Shown: positions 23,101-31,683, counted from the stretch's first letter. The stretch is DNA of 64,000 nt from Streptomyces sp. NBC_00536 (GCF_036346295.1 NZ_CP107819.1:4650001-4714000); one strand, 5' to 3'. Notes: generated from the sequence alone by a model not told the origin. A program made the numbers and translations.

Positions 23101-25347
23101 TCAGCGGCAGATGGCCAGGGCGTCCAGGGCCACCGCGCCCTGGCCGCGGGGGAGGACCATGAGGGGGTTGATGTCGAGTTCGGCGAGTTCGCCGCCGAGT
23201 TCCAGGGCCATCCGCTGGACCCGCAGGATGACCTCCACGAGTGCCTCGACGTCGGCGGGCGGGGCTCCCCGTACGCCCTCCAGCAGGGCGTGGCCGCGGA
23301 GTTCGCCCAGCATGGCGCGGGCCTGGTCCTCGCCGAAGGGCGGGACGCGGACGGCGGTGTCGTTGAGGATCTCGACGAGGACCCCGCCCAGTCCGACGGT
23401 GACGGTGGGCCCGAAGAGGTCGTCCTGGGTGACGCCGACGACCATCTCGACGCCCTTCTCCACCATCTGGCAGACGAGGACGCCGTCCAGCGGGATGTTC
23501 TCGAAGCGGGCGATGTCGGTCAGCTCGCGGTAGGCGTCGCGTATCTGGCTGGCCGAGGTCAACCCGACCTTCACCAGGCCGAGTTCGGTCTTGTGGGCGA
23601 GTTGCGGGCCGGAGGCCTTCATCACCACGGGGTAGCCGACCAGCCCGGCCGCGCGGACGGCGGCCGCGGCGCTGGTGACCAGCTGTTCGCGCGGGACCCG
23701 GATGCCGTAGGCGCGCAGCAGCTGCTTCGCGGCGTGCTCGCTGAGCTGCTGGCCGGGCCGCATGAGGGCCTGGGCCTTGCGGTACGAGGGGGACGGCGTC
23801 CGGGGGGCGTCGTCGAAGGGGGAACGGTAGGAGGCGGTGAAGCGGTGGTGGCCGAGGTAGGCCCGTACGGCGGTGATGCAGTTGCCGAAGGTGCGGAAGG
23901 TCGCGACGCGGGAGGAGCCGAGGAGGGTGGTGCGGTAGGCCTCCTCGGTGCCGACGGGGGAGCCCCAGATGACGCAGATGAGCTTGTCGCTCTCCTCGGC
24001 GGCGTCGGCCAAGTCCTGGGCGAGCTTGTCGCTCATCGGCGGGAAGGGGCCGGTGATGGGGCAGATGAGGACGCCGACGGCGGGGTCGGCGAGGATCGCG
24101 TCGATGATCTTCCGGCCGCGCCAGTCGCCGACGGGGTGGCCGCCGTTGTCGACGGGGTTGGCGACGTTCAGGTACGCGGGGATCCACTGGTGGAGTTCGT
24201 CCTGCTTCGCCCGGGTGAGGGTGGGCAGGCTGAGGCCCGCCTCGGTGGCCAGGTCGGAGAAGTGGGCGCCCGTACCGCCGGAGATGGAGTAGACGACGAC
24301 CCCGTCGGCGAGCGGCTTGCGGGCGCGGGCCAACAGGGCGGCGGTGTCTTGGAGTTCGTCGAGGCCGTCGACCCGGATCACGCCGAACTGGCGCATGGCC
24401 GCGTCCACGACCCGGTCCGCGCCGGTGAGCTTGCCGGTGTGCGAGGCGGCCATGCGGGCGCCGGTCTCGGTGCGCCCGACCTTGACGGCGACGACGGGTA
24501 CGCCGTTGCGGGCGGCCCGGTCGGCGGCGAGCAGGAAGGAGCGGCCGTCCTTGAGCCCCTCGACGTAGCAGGCGATCGCCCCGACCTCGGGCCGCTCGGC
24601 GAAGTAGGAGATGAAGTCGGAGGTCTCCAGGTCGGCCTCGTTGCCCGTCGGGGCCCAGTGGGAGAGGCGGATGCCCAGCTCCTGGAGGGTGTAGACGGGC
24701 CGCCCCTGGTGGCCGGACTGGGTGATCAGCGCGATCGCCGGGCCGTCGAGGTCCTCGCGGAAGGCCTCGAAGGCGTTGAGGTTGGTGTTCGGGCCGAGCA
24801 GGCGCAGTCCGGAGCGCCGCACGGCGGCGCCGAGCCGGGCCTGGGCGGCCGCGCCCGCGTCGCCGGTCTCGGCGAAGCCGGAGGCGAAGGCGACCGCGAA
24901 CTTGACCTTGGATTCGGCGAGTTCCTCGATGACCGGGAGCGGGTCGGCGACCAGCAGGACGGCCAGGTCCACCTGTTCGGGCAGCTCGGCGACGGAGGCG
25001 TGGCAGGCCAGGCCGAAGACGCTGGTGCGGGTGGGGTGTACGGGGTGGAGGCGGGCGCCGACGCGGTCCGCCCAGGCGATGAGCTGGCGGGTGATGCCGG
25101 TGTTGGGGCGGCCCTCGGCGTCGGAGGCGCCGATGACGGCGACGGACTCGGGGCGGAAGAACCGGTCCAGGTCCGGGACGTCGGCGTGCAGCGGCCGGCC
25201 GCTGACGTCGACGGGGGCGGCGGCCGGGTCGGCGCCTTCCGCGGCGGGGGCCGCCGTGGAGTGGACCGCGGTTCGGGGGGTCTCCCCGCAGGCCTCGACC
25301 CGGGCGCGGAAGTGAGTGGTGAGGGTGCCGTGAGTAGATCCAAGCAT
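23101..25347 (-). CDS. NDP-forming acyl-CoA synthetase (acetate-CoA ligase family)
   Basis: 748 residues combining a CoA-binding Rossmann domain (about 65-165, VAVIGASDAEGRPNTGITRQ), two succinyl-CoA-synthetase-like domains with a probable phospho-His in ASHTGKLTGADRVVD, and an ATP-grasp domain (about 500-745, LLRAYGIRVPREQLV, VMKASGPQLAHKTELG). It makes an acyl-CoA from acid, CoA and a nucleoside triphosphate. ATG 25347 was preferred (GGCGGAACG just upstream); a TTG at 25392 would start almost in the operator. It is first in an operon with an enoyl-CoA hydratase. Confidence 0.9.
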   Translation of the reverse strand: MLGSTHGTLTTHFRARVEACGETPRTAVHSTAAPAAEGADPAAAPVDVSGRPLHADVPDLDRFFRPESVAVIGASDAEGRPNTGITRQLIAWADRVGARLHPVHPTRTSVFGLACHASVAELPEQVDLAVLLVADPLPVIEELAESKVKFAVAFASGFAETGDAGAAAQARLGAAVRRSGLRLLGPNTNLNAFEAFREDLDGPAIALITQSGHQGRPVYTLQELGIRLSHWAPTGNEADLETSDFISYFAERPEVGAIACYVEGLKDGRSFLLAADRAARNGVPVVAVKVGRTETGARMAASHTGKLTGADRVVDAAMRQFGVIRVDGLDELQDTAALLARARKPLADGVVVYSISGGTGAHFSDLATEAGLSLPTLTRAKQDELHQWIPAYLNVANPVDNGGHPVGDWRGRKIIDAILADPAVGVLICPITGPFPPMSDKLAQDLADAAEESDKLICVIWGSPVGTEEAYRTTLLGSSRVATFRTFGNCITAVRAYLGHHRFTASYRSPFDDAPRTPSPSYRKAQALMRPGQQLSEHAAKQLLRAYGIRVPREQLVTSAAAAVRAAGLVGYPVVMKASGPQLAHKTELGLVKVGLTSASQIRDAYRELTDIARFENIPLDGVLVCQMVEKGVEMVVGVTQDDLFGPTVTVGLGGVLVEILNDTAVRVPPFGEDQARAMLGELRGHALLEGVRGAPPADVEALVEVILRVQRMALELGGELAELDINPLMVLPRGQGAVALDALAICR

Positions 25348-25397
25348 CGTTCCGCCCGCTTCCCGCTCGATGACTGCCTCGCTGATCGTCAAATAAC

Positions 25398-25410
25398 TGA
25401 CGCATGGTCA
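25398..25410. promoter_or_regulatory. TGACG palindrome, site 4
   Basis: TGACGCATGGTCA, one mismatch in the right half, upstream of the acyl-CoA synthetase operon. It is centred 24 bases from site 5, so two dimers could bind on nearly the same DNA face. Confidence 0.6.
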
Positions 25411-25421
25411 GGTTACTGAAC

Positions 25422-25434
25422 TGACGGGCCGTCA
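25422..25434. promoter_or_regulatory. TGACG palindrome, site 5
   Basis: TGACGGGCCGTCA, a perfect match, second operator of the acyl-CoA synthetase/enoyl-CoA hydratase operon. Confidence 0.65.
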
Positions 25435-25495
25435 GGAACAGGGCTGCGCAGGAAAGCTGGTGCGTGGGTTTGGTGAAGGTCCCCGGGCCGCGCGG

Positions 25496-26755
25496 CTAGG
25501 AGAGGCGGCGCGGGAGGGCTTTGGCTATCTTCTCGGCGTCCAGGGCCAGCTCACGCAGCATTCCACTGATCGGGTTCGTGAAACCGGTGAAATACAGCCC
25601 CGGGGCCGAAACGTGGCTGCGGCCGCCCCGCGCCAGCGGCCGGCCGCGCCCGTCCAGTACGCCGAGGTGGCCGACCAGGCCCTCCAGGGCGCGGCGGTAG
25701 CCGGTGGCCGCGATCACGACGTCCGGGCTGATCCGGGACCCGTCCGCGAGGACCACCTCGCCGCCGTCGAAGGACTCGACCGCCGCGACCGGTACGACCG
25801 TACGCGCCCGGACCGCGTCGATCAGGCCGACGTCCTGGACCGGGATCGCCCCCTCGCGGACCCGGCTGTAGAGCCCGGTGGCGGGGCGGGGGAGCCCGTA
25901 CGCCGACAGGTCGGGCACCGACGCCTTCGCGACGAGGGCGCCGAGCCGGTCGACCAGGCGGACGGGGAGGCGGCGGACCAGGATGCCGGTGCGCTGCGCG
26001 GGCCAGCCGGCGGTGGAGCGGCGCACGATGTGGGGGGCGGTGCGGACGGCGAGGCGGACGCTCTTGGCGGGGCCTTCGGGGCCGCCGCCCGGCTGGGTCT
26101 TGGTCCGTCTTCCCCGGCCCTTGGCCTTGCCTCCGGTGCCGCCTTCGGTGAGGTCGACGGCGATCTCGGCGCCCGTGTTGCCCGCGCCGACGACGAGGAC
26201 GTCGAGGTCCGCGAAGGGGGCGGGGGAGCGGTAGTCGCTCGCGTGCAGCAGCCGCCCGGTGTACGAGCCCCGGCCCGGCCAGTCGGGGAGTGCGGGCGTG
26301 TGGTTGAAGCCGGTGGCCACGACCACGGCGGCGGCGGCCAGTTCGCGGCCGCCGGTGGCGTGCAGGGTCCAGCCGGTGGCGCCCCCGTCGCCGCTCCCGT
26401 CTTCGGGTGCGCGGTCGATGCGGGTGACCTCGACGCCGGTGATGATCTCCAGCTCGTGGTGCTCGGCGTACTTCTCCAGATAGCGCACGACGTCGTCCCG
26501 CGAGACCCAGCGCCCGAAGCGGCGCGGTATCCGCAGGCCCGGGAGGCCGGAGAGGCGGCGCGTGGTGTGCAGGTGGAGCCGGTCGTAGTGGCCCCGCCAG
26601 GAGGTGCCGACCCGGTCCGCCTTCTCGATCACCACGGCGCGGACGCCCTTGGCGCGCAGCGCGGCGGCGACGGCGAGGCCTCCCGGCCCGGCGCCGATCA
26701 CGTAGACGGGGCGGGGCTGGGTCGTCATGTCGGGCTGTGCGGGCGCTCCAGGCAT
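25496..26755 (-). CDS. FAD-dependent monooxygenase (FMO/YUCCA-like)
   Basis: 419 residues. The FAD motif VIGAGPGGLAVAAAL lies near residue 15, the family segment WRGHYDRLHLHTTRRLSGLP follows, and the NADP motif VVGAGNTGAEIAVDL is near residue 185. It is a class B flavoprotein monooxygenase, oxygenating a carbon or heteroatom; Baeyer-Villiger activity is possible but the FxGxxxH fingerprint was not confirmed. A low-complexity Gly/Lys/Pro insert follows the NADP motif. ATG 26755 was chosen; GTG 26827 and ATG 26728 are alternatives. It diverges from the DoxX gene, sharing a promoter region that contains a TGACG operator. Confidence 0.88.
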   Translation of the reverse strand: MPGAPAQPDMTTQPRPVYVIGAGPGGLAVAAALRAKGVRAVVIEKADRVGTSWRGHYDRLHLHTTRRLSGLPGLRIPRRFGRWVSRDDVVRYLEKYAEHHELEIITGVEVTRIDRAPEDGSGDGGATGWTLHATGGRELAAAAVVVATGFNHTPALPDWPGRGSYTGRLLHASDYRSPAPFADLDVLVVGAGNTGAEIAVDLTEGGTGGKAKGRGRRTKTQPGGGPEGPAKSVRLAVRTAPHIVRRSTAGWPAQRTGILVRRLPVRLVDRLGALVAKASVPDLSAYGLPRPATGLYSRVREGAIPVQDVGLIDAVRARTVVPVAAVESFDGGEVVLADGSRISPDVVIAATGYRRALEGLVGHLGVLDGRGRPLARGGRSHVSAPGLYFTGFTNPISGMLRELALDAEKIAKALPRRLS

Positions 26756-26928
26756 GAGGTGTGAGCGTATCGCCGGGGGCGGCCGGTGGGTCTCGGACGG
26801 GCGGGGAATCGGTTGCGGATCGGTCACGGGTGATGGGTGGGGGGTGACGGGTGACGGGTGACGGGTGGGGGCGTGCCGCGGGGTGGATCGGTGCGGGCTC
26901 TTGCGGGAAGGCGGCGCATCCGGTGAAC

Positions 26929-26941
26929 TGACGTACCGTCA
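26929..26941. promoter_or_regulatory. TGACG palindrome, site 6
   Basis: TGACGTACCGTCA, perfect match, between the divergent monooxygenase and DoxX genes and 33 bases before the DoxX start. Confidence 0.65.
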
Positions 26942-26974
26942 GATAGAGCTGGTCGAGGGTGGAGGGACTGCCGC

Positions 26975-27427
26975 ATGCAGAGCGTCTGGCTCAGTGGGGC
27001 CGAATGGCTCGCCGTGCTCCGGATCGGCCTCGGCCTGTGGTGGCTGGAGAGCTGGCGGCACAAGGACAAGAAGGGCTGGTTCGAGCGCGGTACGGGCATC
27101 GCCTGGGCGGCGGACGTCGCGGGCAAGCACCGCTGGGGATTCGTCCGGGGCGGCTTCGACGCGGTGGTCAAGCCGCGGCCGAAGGTGATGGCGTACCTCG
27201 TCGTCTACGCCGAACTCGCCCTGGGGCTGGGCCTGGTCGCGGGATTCCTCACGCCGGTCGCGCTGATCGCCGGGCTGCTGCTGAACCTGCTGTACCTGGT
27301 GCTGATGATCCACGACTGGGCCGAGCAGGGGCAGAACGCCATGATGGCGCTCATCTCGTTCGTGGCGCTGGTGACGATGAGCTGGCAGGTCTGGTCCGTC
27401 GACGCGGCGATGGGACTGTTCCTGTGA
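26975..27427 (+). CDS. DoxX-like membrane protein
   Basis: 150-residue integral membrane protein with four predicted helices: about 10-26, 72-92, 93-111 and 120-138 (MALISFVALVTMSWQVW). The DoxX/DoxD family includes quinone-interacting oxidoreductase subunits and other poorly defined membrane proteins. GGAGGG precedes the ATG. Its stop overlaps the GTG of the DUF35 protein gene, so the two are coupled, both behind a TGACG operator. Confidence 0.85.
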   Translation: MQSVWLSGAEWLAVLRIGLGLWWLESWRHKDKKGWFERGTGIAWAADVAGKHRWGFVRGGFDAVVKPRPKVMAYLVVYAELALGLGLVAGFLTPVALIAGLLLNLLYLVLMIHDWAEQGQNAMMALISFVALVTMSWQVWSVDAAMGLFL

Positions 27428-27489
27428 GCGGGGTGAGTGGGGTGAGTGGGACAGGTAAGGCGAGTGCGGTGAGTGCGGTGAGTGCGGTG
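27424..27489 (+). repeat. 9-bp in-frame tandem repeat at gene start
   Basis: About seven units of GTGAGTGSG, encoding Val-Ser-Gly/Ala triplets, directly at the beginning of the DUF35 gene. Copy-number change would lengthen or shorten the N-terminus without a frameshift. Confidence 0.7.
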
Positions 27490-27909
27490 CGGTTCGATCT
27501 GCCGGAGCCCGACGAGTTCACCCGGCCCTACTGGGACGCGGCGGCCGACGGTCGGCTGCTGCTGCGCCGCTGCGCCGACTGCGGCCGGGTGCACCACTAC
27601 CCGCGCGAGTTCTGCCCGCACTGCTGGGCGGGCGAGGACCGGGTGACCTGGGAGCCCGCGAGCGGCCGGGCGACCCTCTACACCTGGTCGGTGGTGTACC
27701 GGAACGACCTGCCGCCCTTCGGCGCCCGGGTTCCGTACGTCGCCGCCGTCGTCGACCTCGCGGAAGGGCCCCGGATGATGACCGAGGTCGTCGGCTGCGC
27801 CGCGGACGGCCTGCGCGTCGGGATGCCGCTGGAGGTCACCTTCCGGACGCAGGGCGAAGGGGCGGCCGCGGTCTCGGTGGCGGTGTTCCGGCCCGGGGGC
27901 ACTCCTTAG
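27424..27909 (+). CDS. DUF35 protein: zinc ribbon plus OB-fold
   Basis: 161 residues. After a repetitive N-terminus, the rubredoxin-like zinc ribbon CADCGRVHHYPREFCPHC (about residues 52-69) is followed by an OB-fold that binds acyl-CoA. DUF35 proteins are partners of thiolase-like enzymes, for example in the Ltp2/ChsH2 retro-aldolase of steroid side-chain degradation; the matching thiolase may be the one at 30382. The first codons are a 9-base tandem repeat (GTGAGTGGG/GTGAGTGCG) offering several in-frame GTG starts up to 27487, so the true start is uncertain. Confidence 0.85.
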   Translation: MSGVSGVSGTGKASAVSAVSAVRFDLPEPDEFTRPYWDAAADGRLLLRRCADCGRVHHYPREFCPHCWAGEDRVTWEPASGRATLYTWSVVYRNDLPPFGARVPYVAAVVDLAEGPRMMTEVVGCAADGLRVGMPLEVTFRTQGEGAAAVSVAVFRPGGTP

Positions 27910-28499
27910 GGGTTCAGGGTCTGGGGCGGTGCGCCGTGGCGGTGCAGGACGATCAGCAGGCGCCACACGTCGGTCGCCACCGTCCGCGGCGGGCCGGCCA
28001 GGAGGCCGTGGACCCAGTCCGCCAGGACCCCGGTGAAGGTGGCCGCGACCGCGGAGGCGATCAGCTCCGGGGCGGCGCCGCCCGCCGCGGTGCGCTCGGC
28101 CAGGCTGCGTTCGCGCAGCTCCCGGTGCAGGGTGTCGCCCAGCGGGCCGCCGCCGCCGGGGTGCAGCAGGGTGCGGTACAGGTCGGCGCGCGCGTCCTCG
28201 GCGACGCCCTCGAAGAAGGCGGTCAGGGCGGGCGGCGGGGCCGCCGGGTCGGGGATCCCGCGCCAGGAGTGCAGGGCCTCGACCGCCTCCCGTACCGTCT
28301 CGGCGCACGCGTCCACGGCCAGGTCCTGTACGTCGGTGTAGTGCAGGTAGAACGTGGCCCGGGCGACCCCGGCCCGCCGGACCAGCATCGCCACGGAGAT
28401 CTCCCGCAGCGGCCGCTGCGCGCACTCCGCGAGCAGCGCCTCGTGCAGCCGCTCCCGGGTCCGGGCGGTGCGCGGGTCCCCGGCGGGCCGCGGGCTCAT
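27906..28499 (-). CDS. TetR family regulator
   Basis: 197 residues. The N-terminal helix-turn-helix is at about residues 10-55 (RERLHEALLAECAQRPLREI, RRAGVARATFYLHYTDVQDL); the rest is a ligand/dimer domain. ATG 28499 overlaps the stop of the DUF1304 gene, so it is encoded in the same transcript. Inverted repeats TGGACA..TGTCCA upstream of DUF1304 are its likely operator. It converges with the DUF35 gene, sharing four bases at the ends. Confidence 0.9.
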   Translation of the reverse strand: MSPRPAGDPRTARTRERLHEALLAECAQRPLREISVAMLVRRAGVARATFYLHYTDVQDLAVDACAETVREAVEALHSWRGIPDPAAPPPALTAFFEGVAEDARADLYRTLLHPGGGGPLGDTLHRELRERSLAERTAAGGAAPELIASAVAATFTGVLADWVHGLLAGPPRTVATDVWRLLIVLHRHGAPPQTLNP

Positions 28500-28891
28500 C
28501 AGGCGCCCTGCCCGGCGAGGAGTACGGCGGCGAGCGCGAGCGCGCCCGGGAGTGCCTGGGCGAAGAGGATCCGGCGGTTGGCGGTGAGGCCGCCGTACAG
28601 CCCGGCGATGACCACGCAGGCGAGGAAGAACACCTGCACGCGGTGGCCGGTGGGGTCGGCGGCGATCAGGCCCCAGACCAGACCGGCGGCGAGGAAGCCG
28701 TTGTAGAGGCCCTGATTGGCGGCCAGGGGGGCGGTGGCCTTGGCCATGGCGGCGTCGAAGCCGGACAGTCCGCGGCCCGGGGCCCGCTCCCACAGGAACA
28801 TCTCCAGCACCAGGATGTAGGTGTGCAGCAGTGCGACGAGCCCGACGAGTACCTGTGCGGTGGTGTGCACGGTGGCCGTCCTTCCGGTCAT
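28499..28891 (-). CDS. DUF1304 family membrane protein
   Basis: 130 residues with four membrane helices. The N-terminal segment TTAQVLVGLVALLHTYILVL followed by EMFLWERAPGRG is the family hallmark. ATG 28891 is listed; the frame extends to GTG 28927, which lies within the operator. It is coupled to the downstream TetR gene and probably regulated by it. Function unknown; such pairs are often drug-responsive. Confidence 0.85.
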   Translation of the reverse strand: MTGRTATVHTTAQVLVGLVALLHTYILVLEMFLWERAPGRGLSGFDAAMAKATAPLAANQGLYNGFLAAGLVWGLIAADPTGHRVQVFFLACVVIAGLYGGLTANRRILFAQALPGALALAAVLLAGQGA

Positions 28892-28899
28892 GGCGATGA

Positions 28900-28934
28900 T
28901 GGACAGGTGTCCAGAATAAATGGACACCTGTCCA
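28900..28934. promoter_or_regulatory. Two TGGACA..TGTCCA inverted repeats
   Basis: TGGACAGGTGTCCA (28900-28913) and TGGACACCTGTCCA (28921-28934), centred 21 bases apart, with a third partial copy just beyond. They sit directly upstream of the DUF1304/TetR operon and are the predicted operator of that TetR. Confidence 0.65.
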
Positions 28935-28955
28935 CCTGTCCACCTGAGTGAGGGC

Positions 28956-29624
28956 TCGGGGCCAGAGCAGTTCGCGGGTCCAGGTGCCGTCGGGCGTACG
29001 GCGGTAGCGCAGCCGGACGTGGCGGCGCTGGGCGTCGCCCTGGAAGAACTCGACCTCGTCGGCGTCGAGCACGTACGCCGTCCAGGTCGGCGCCGGGGCG
29101 TCCGGCTCGGCCGCGGCCCGCTCCCACGCCTCGGCCGAGGCGCGCGCCAGCTCGTCCAGCGAGCCGAGCACCTCGCTCTGGTGGCCGGTGAGCGCCGCGG
29201 CGAGCGCGCCGCGCGAGCGTACGGAGAGGTCCGCGCGGCTCTTGGCGGCGCCCGCCGCGGTGACCCGGCCCCGGATGCGGACCTGACGGGCGACGGCGGG
29301 CCAGTAGAAGCCGAGCGCGGCCTCGGGGTGGGCGGCGAGCTGACGGCCCTTGGCGCTGGTGGAGTGGGAGGCGAAGTGCCAGCCGTCGGCGTCGGCGCCG
29401 TGCAGCATGACGGTGCGCGCGTCGGGACGGCCTTCGGCGTCGACGGTGGCCAGCGTCATGGTGTGCGGCTCCGGCTGCCCGGCCTTGGCGGCGTCCGTGA
29501 ACCAGGTGCGGAAGAGGGGGAGCGGGGTGGCGGGGGCGGTGCCCGGGTCGAAGGCGGGGAGCGGCTCCGTGTCCCACACGCGCAGGGAGCGGAGGGTCTC
29601 GCTGAACTCGGCGTCGGTCGTCAT
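28956..29624 (-). CDS. Pyridoxamine 5'-phosphate oxidase family protein, natural stop apparently lost
   Basis: About 222 residues of a PNPOx-type FMN protein: PLFRTWFTDAAKAGQPEPHT, DARTVMLHGADADGWHFAS, ALGFYWPAVARQVRIRG and the C-terminal RTPDGTWTRELLWP. PNPOx proteins normally end right after the final Trp-Pro; here the next codon (28956-28958) is CGA, one base away from TGA. The frame then stays open through the operator and the DUF1304 gene (in another frame) into the TetR gene, ending at 27906, for a theoretical 572-residue product. Either a real read-through mutation or a sequencing error. PNPOx converts PNP/PMP to PLP, though subfamily members can use other flavins or substrates. Confidence 0.75.
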
Positions 29625-29639
29625 GCGGACATGGAACCA

Positions 29640-30381
29640 CCGGGTCCGGGGCCCGGGCGGAGCCCCCTTGGCCTGGCCGGCCGGGCCGCCTGGCCTGCCC
29701 GCGGGGGGCGCGGCCACTTCAGCCTGCCGGTGTGCCCGGCCGGGGTGCGGGCCTTTCGGCCCGGCGGGGCTCGGAGGGGTGCCCAGGGCGTGGCCGCTTC
29801 AGCCTGCCCGGCGTTTGAGGGCCCGCCGGAGGCGCGACTGCCCGCAGGGGTCGACGGGCCTGCTGGGGGTCGATGCCCGGTTGGAGGGTGTGCGTTCCGC
29901 CTGGTGGCGGTTCCCTCCGGGGGCGCCTCAAACGCCGGCGGGGCTGGGGGGTGTGGCCGCTTCAGCCCGGCGGGGCTGGGGGTGGGCTGGGGTGTCGGGG
30001 TGCCTAGGGCGTGGCCACTTCAGCCTGCCCGGCGTGCCCGGTCGGGGCACGGGCCTTTCGGCCCGGCGGGGCTGGGGGTGTCGGGGTGCCTAGGGCGTGG
30101 CCATTTCAGCCTGCCCGGCGTTTGAGGGCCCGCCGGAGGCCAAGCGGGCCGCCCGCCGGAGGCCAAGTGGGCCTGCCAGGGCCAAGCTCCGGCCTGCCAG
30201 GGCCTGGCCATTTTCAGCCTGCCCGGCGATTGAGGGCCCGCCGGAGGCCAAGTCCCCGCCCGCCGGAGGCCAACTGGGCCCGCCAGGGGCAAGCCCCGGC
30301 CTGCCAGGGCCAAGCTCCGGCCCGCCAGGGCCAAGCCCCGCCCGCCGCCGGGGGCAGCCTCCGCACGCCCGGGGGTTGGGG
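29640..30381. repeat. Intergenic array of GC-rich repeats
   Basis: A 740-bp spacer without a supported gene. It contains at least six copies of TTCAGCC(T/C)G beginning near 29718, 29798, 29961, 30019, 30105 and 30213; three continue as CGGCGTTTGAGGGCCCGCC or a one-base variant. A related inverted copy (CCTCAAACGCCGGCGGGG) is at 29926. The end is filled with GCCAGGGCCAAGC-type units. These resemble the dispersed palindromic units often found between Streptomyces genes. Confidence 0.75.
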
Positions 30382-31581
30382 TCAGCGGCCCAGGATTACC
30401 GTGCCCGAGGAGCAGAACCAGCCGCCTGTGCCCGACGCGAGGGCGATTTCCGGGAGGCGGGCGCCGGGGCGGCGGACCTGGCCCGCGCCCGCTTCGCCGC
30501 GCAATTGGCGGACCGCTTCGACGAGGAGGAAGAGGCCCCGCATGCCGGGGTGGCAGGCGGACAGGCCACCGCCGTCGGTGTTGACCGGGAGTTCGCCGTC
30601 CCGCAGCAGGCGGCCCTTCTCCACGAAGGCACCGCCCTCGCCCTTCGCGCAGAAGCCCAGGTCCTCCAGGGTGACCAGGGTCATGTAGGTGAAGGCGTCG
30701 TAGAGTTCGGCGACGTCGACGTCCGCCGGGGTCACCCCCGCCCGCTCGAAGGCCAGCCGCCCCGAGACGGCCGCCGGGGAGACGGTGAAGTCGTCCCATT
30801 CGGACATCGTGGTGTGCGAGACGGCGGTCCCGGTGCCGAGGACCCACACCGGCGCCTTCGCCGTGTCGGGTACGAGGTCCTCCGCGACCAGAAGCACCGC
30901 GCAGCCGCCGTCCGAGCGGATGCAGCAGTGCAGTTTCGTGAAGGGGTCCGCGATCATGTCACCGGAGAGCACCTCCTCGATGGTGATGGGGTCGCGGAAC
31001 ATCGCGTCGGGGTTGGTCGCGGCGTTGGCGCGGGCCTGGACGGCGACCGAGGCCAGCTGCTCCAGCGTGGTCCCGTACTCGTGCATGTGGCGCCGCGCCG
31101 CCATCGCGTACTTGGCGACCAGCGTGTGCCCGTACGGCACCTCGAACTGCAGCGGTCCGCGCGCGCCGAAGGAGAGGTTGGAGGTGCGCCGCCGCGCCTT
31201 GATGTCGGCGCGGGCGGTGGATCCGTAGACCAGGAGCACGGCCTTGGCGTGGCCCGCGGCGATGGCGTCGGCGGCGTGGGCCGCCATGACCTCCCAGGTC
31301 GAGCCGCCGACCGAGGTGGAGTCCACCCAGGTGGGGCGCAGTCCCAGGTACTCGGCGACCTCGACCGGTGCCAGGGTGCCGAGGCCGGCCGAGGCGAAGC
31401 CGTCGATCACCGAGCGGTCCAGTCCGGAGTCGGCGAGCGCGCGGCGCGCGGCCTGGGCGTGCAGGGCGTACGGGGTGGGGCCGTCCACCCGTCCGCAGTC
31501 GGAGAGGGCGACGCCGGCGACCGCGACCCGGCGGCGGGGGCGGGGGCGCGTCGTGGGTGATGTCGGTGTGGGTCCAGGCAT
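30382..31581 (-). CDS. Thiolase-like (SCP2-type acetyl-CoA acetyltransferase) protein
   Basis: 399-residue thiolase-superfamily enzyme of the lipid-transfer type. Family segments include VGGSTWEVMAAHAADAIAAG (about residues 92-111), CIRSDGGCAVLL, VDVAELYDAFTYMTLVTLED and the C-terminal NTDGGGLSACHPGMRG (His in the last block). The usual nucleophilic Cys position is occupied by GGST, as in Ltp2-type retro-aldolases that work with a DUF35 partner instead of cleaving by thiolysis. A TGACG operator lies 17 bases upstream; it diverges from an acyl-CoA dehydrogenase gene. Confidence 0.88.
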   Translation of the reverse strand: MPGPTPTSPTTRPRPRRRVAVAGVALSDCGRVDGPTPYALHAQAARRALADSGLDRSVIDGFASAGLGTLAPVEVAEYLGLRPTWVDSTSVGGSTWEVMAAHAADAIAAGHAKAVLLVYGSTARADIKARRRTSNLSFGARGPLQFEVPYGHTLVAKYAMAARRHMHEYGTTLEQLASVAVQARANAATNPDAMFRDPITIEEVLSGDMIADPFTKLHCCIRSDGGCAVLLVAEDLVPDTAKAPVWVLGTGTAVSHTTMSEWDDFTVSPAAVSGRLAFERAGVTPADVDVAELYDAFTYMTLVTLEDLGFCAKGEGGAFVEKGRLLRDGELPVNTDGGGLSACHPGMRGLFLLVEAVRQLRGEAGAGQVRRPGARLPEIALASGTGGWFCSSGTVILGR

Positions 31582-31597
31582 GGGGTGACGGTATAAC

Positions 31598-31610
31598 TGA
31601 CGGGACGTCA
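31598..31610. promoter_or_regulatory. TGACG palindrome, site 7
   Basis: TGACGGGACGTCA, matching TGACGNNNCGTCA perfectly, just upstream of the thiolase-like gene. Confidence 0.65.
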
Positions 31611-31670
31611 GTTTCTAGTGGGTGATGCGTCCGTCGCCCCTCTGGGCATCTGTCCTCCCCCGGCCTAATA

Positions 31671-31683
31671 TGACGGTCCGTCA
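31671..31683. promoter_or_regulatory. TGACG palindrome, site 8
   Basis: TGACGGTCCGTCA, perfect match, 21 bases before the acyl-CoA dehydrogenase start in the same divergent region as site 7. Confidence 0.65.

Noticed and set aside
22300..25419. A 1039-codon open frame on the plus strand
   Set aside because: Antisense to the acyl-CoA synthetase and enoyl-CoA hydratase genes; composition is a GC-codon shadow and no family is recognisable.
29350..30846. Long open frames through the repeat-rich spacer (both strands)
   Set aside because: Caused by GC-rich repeated units; no conserved protein features.
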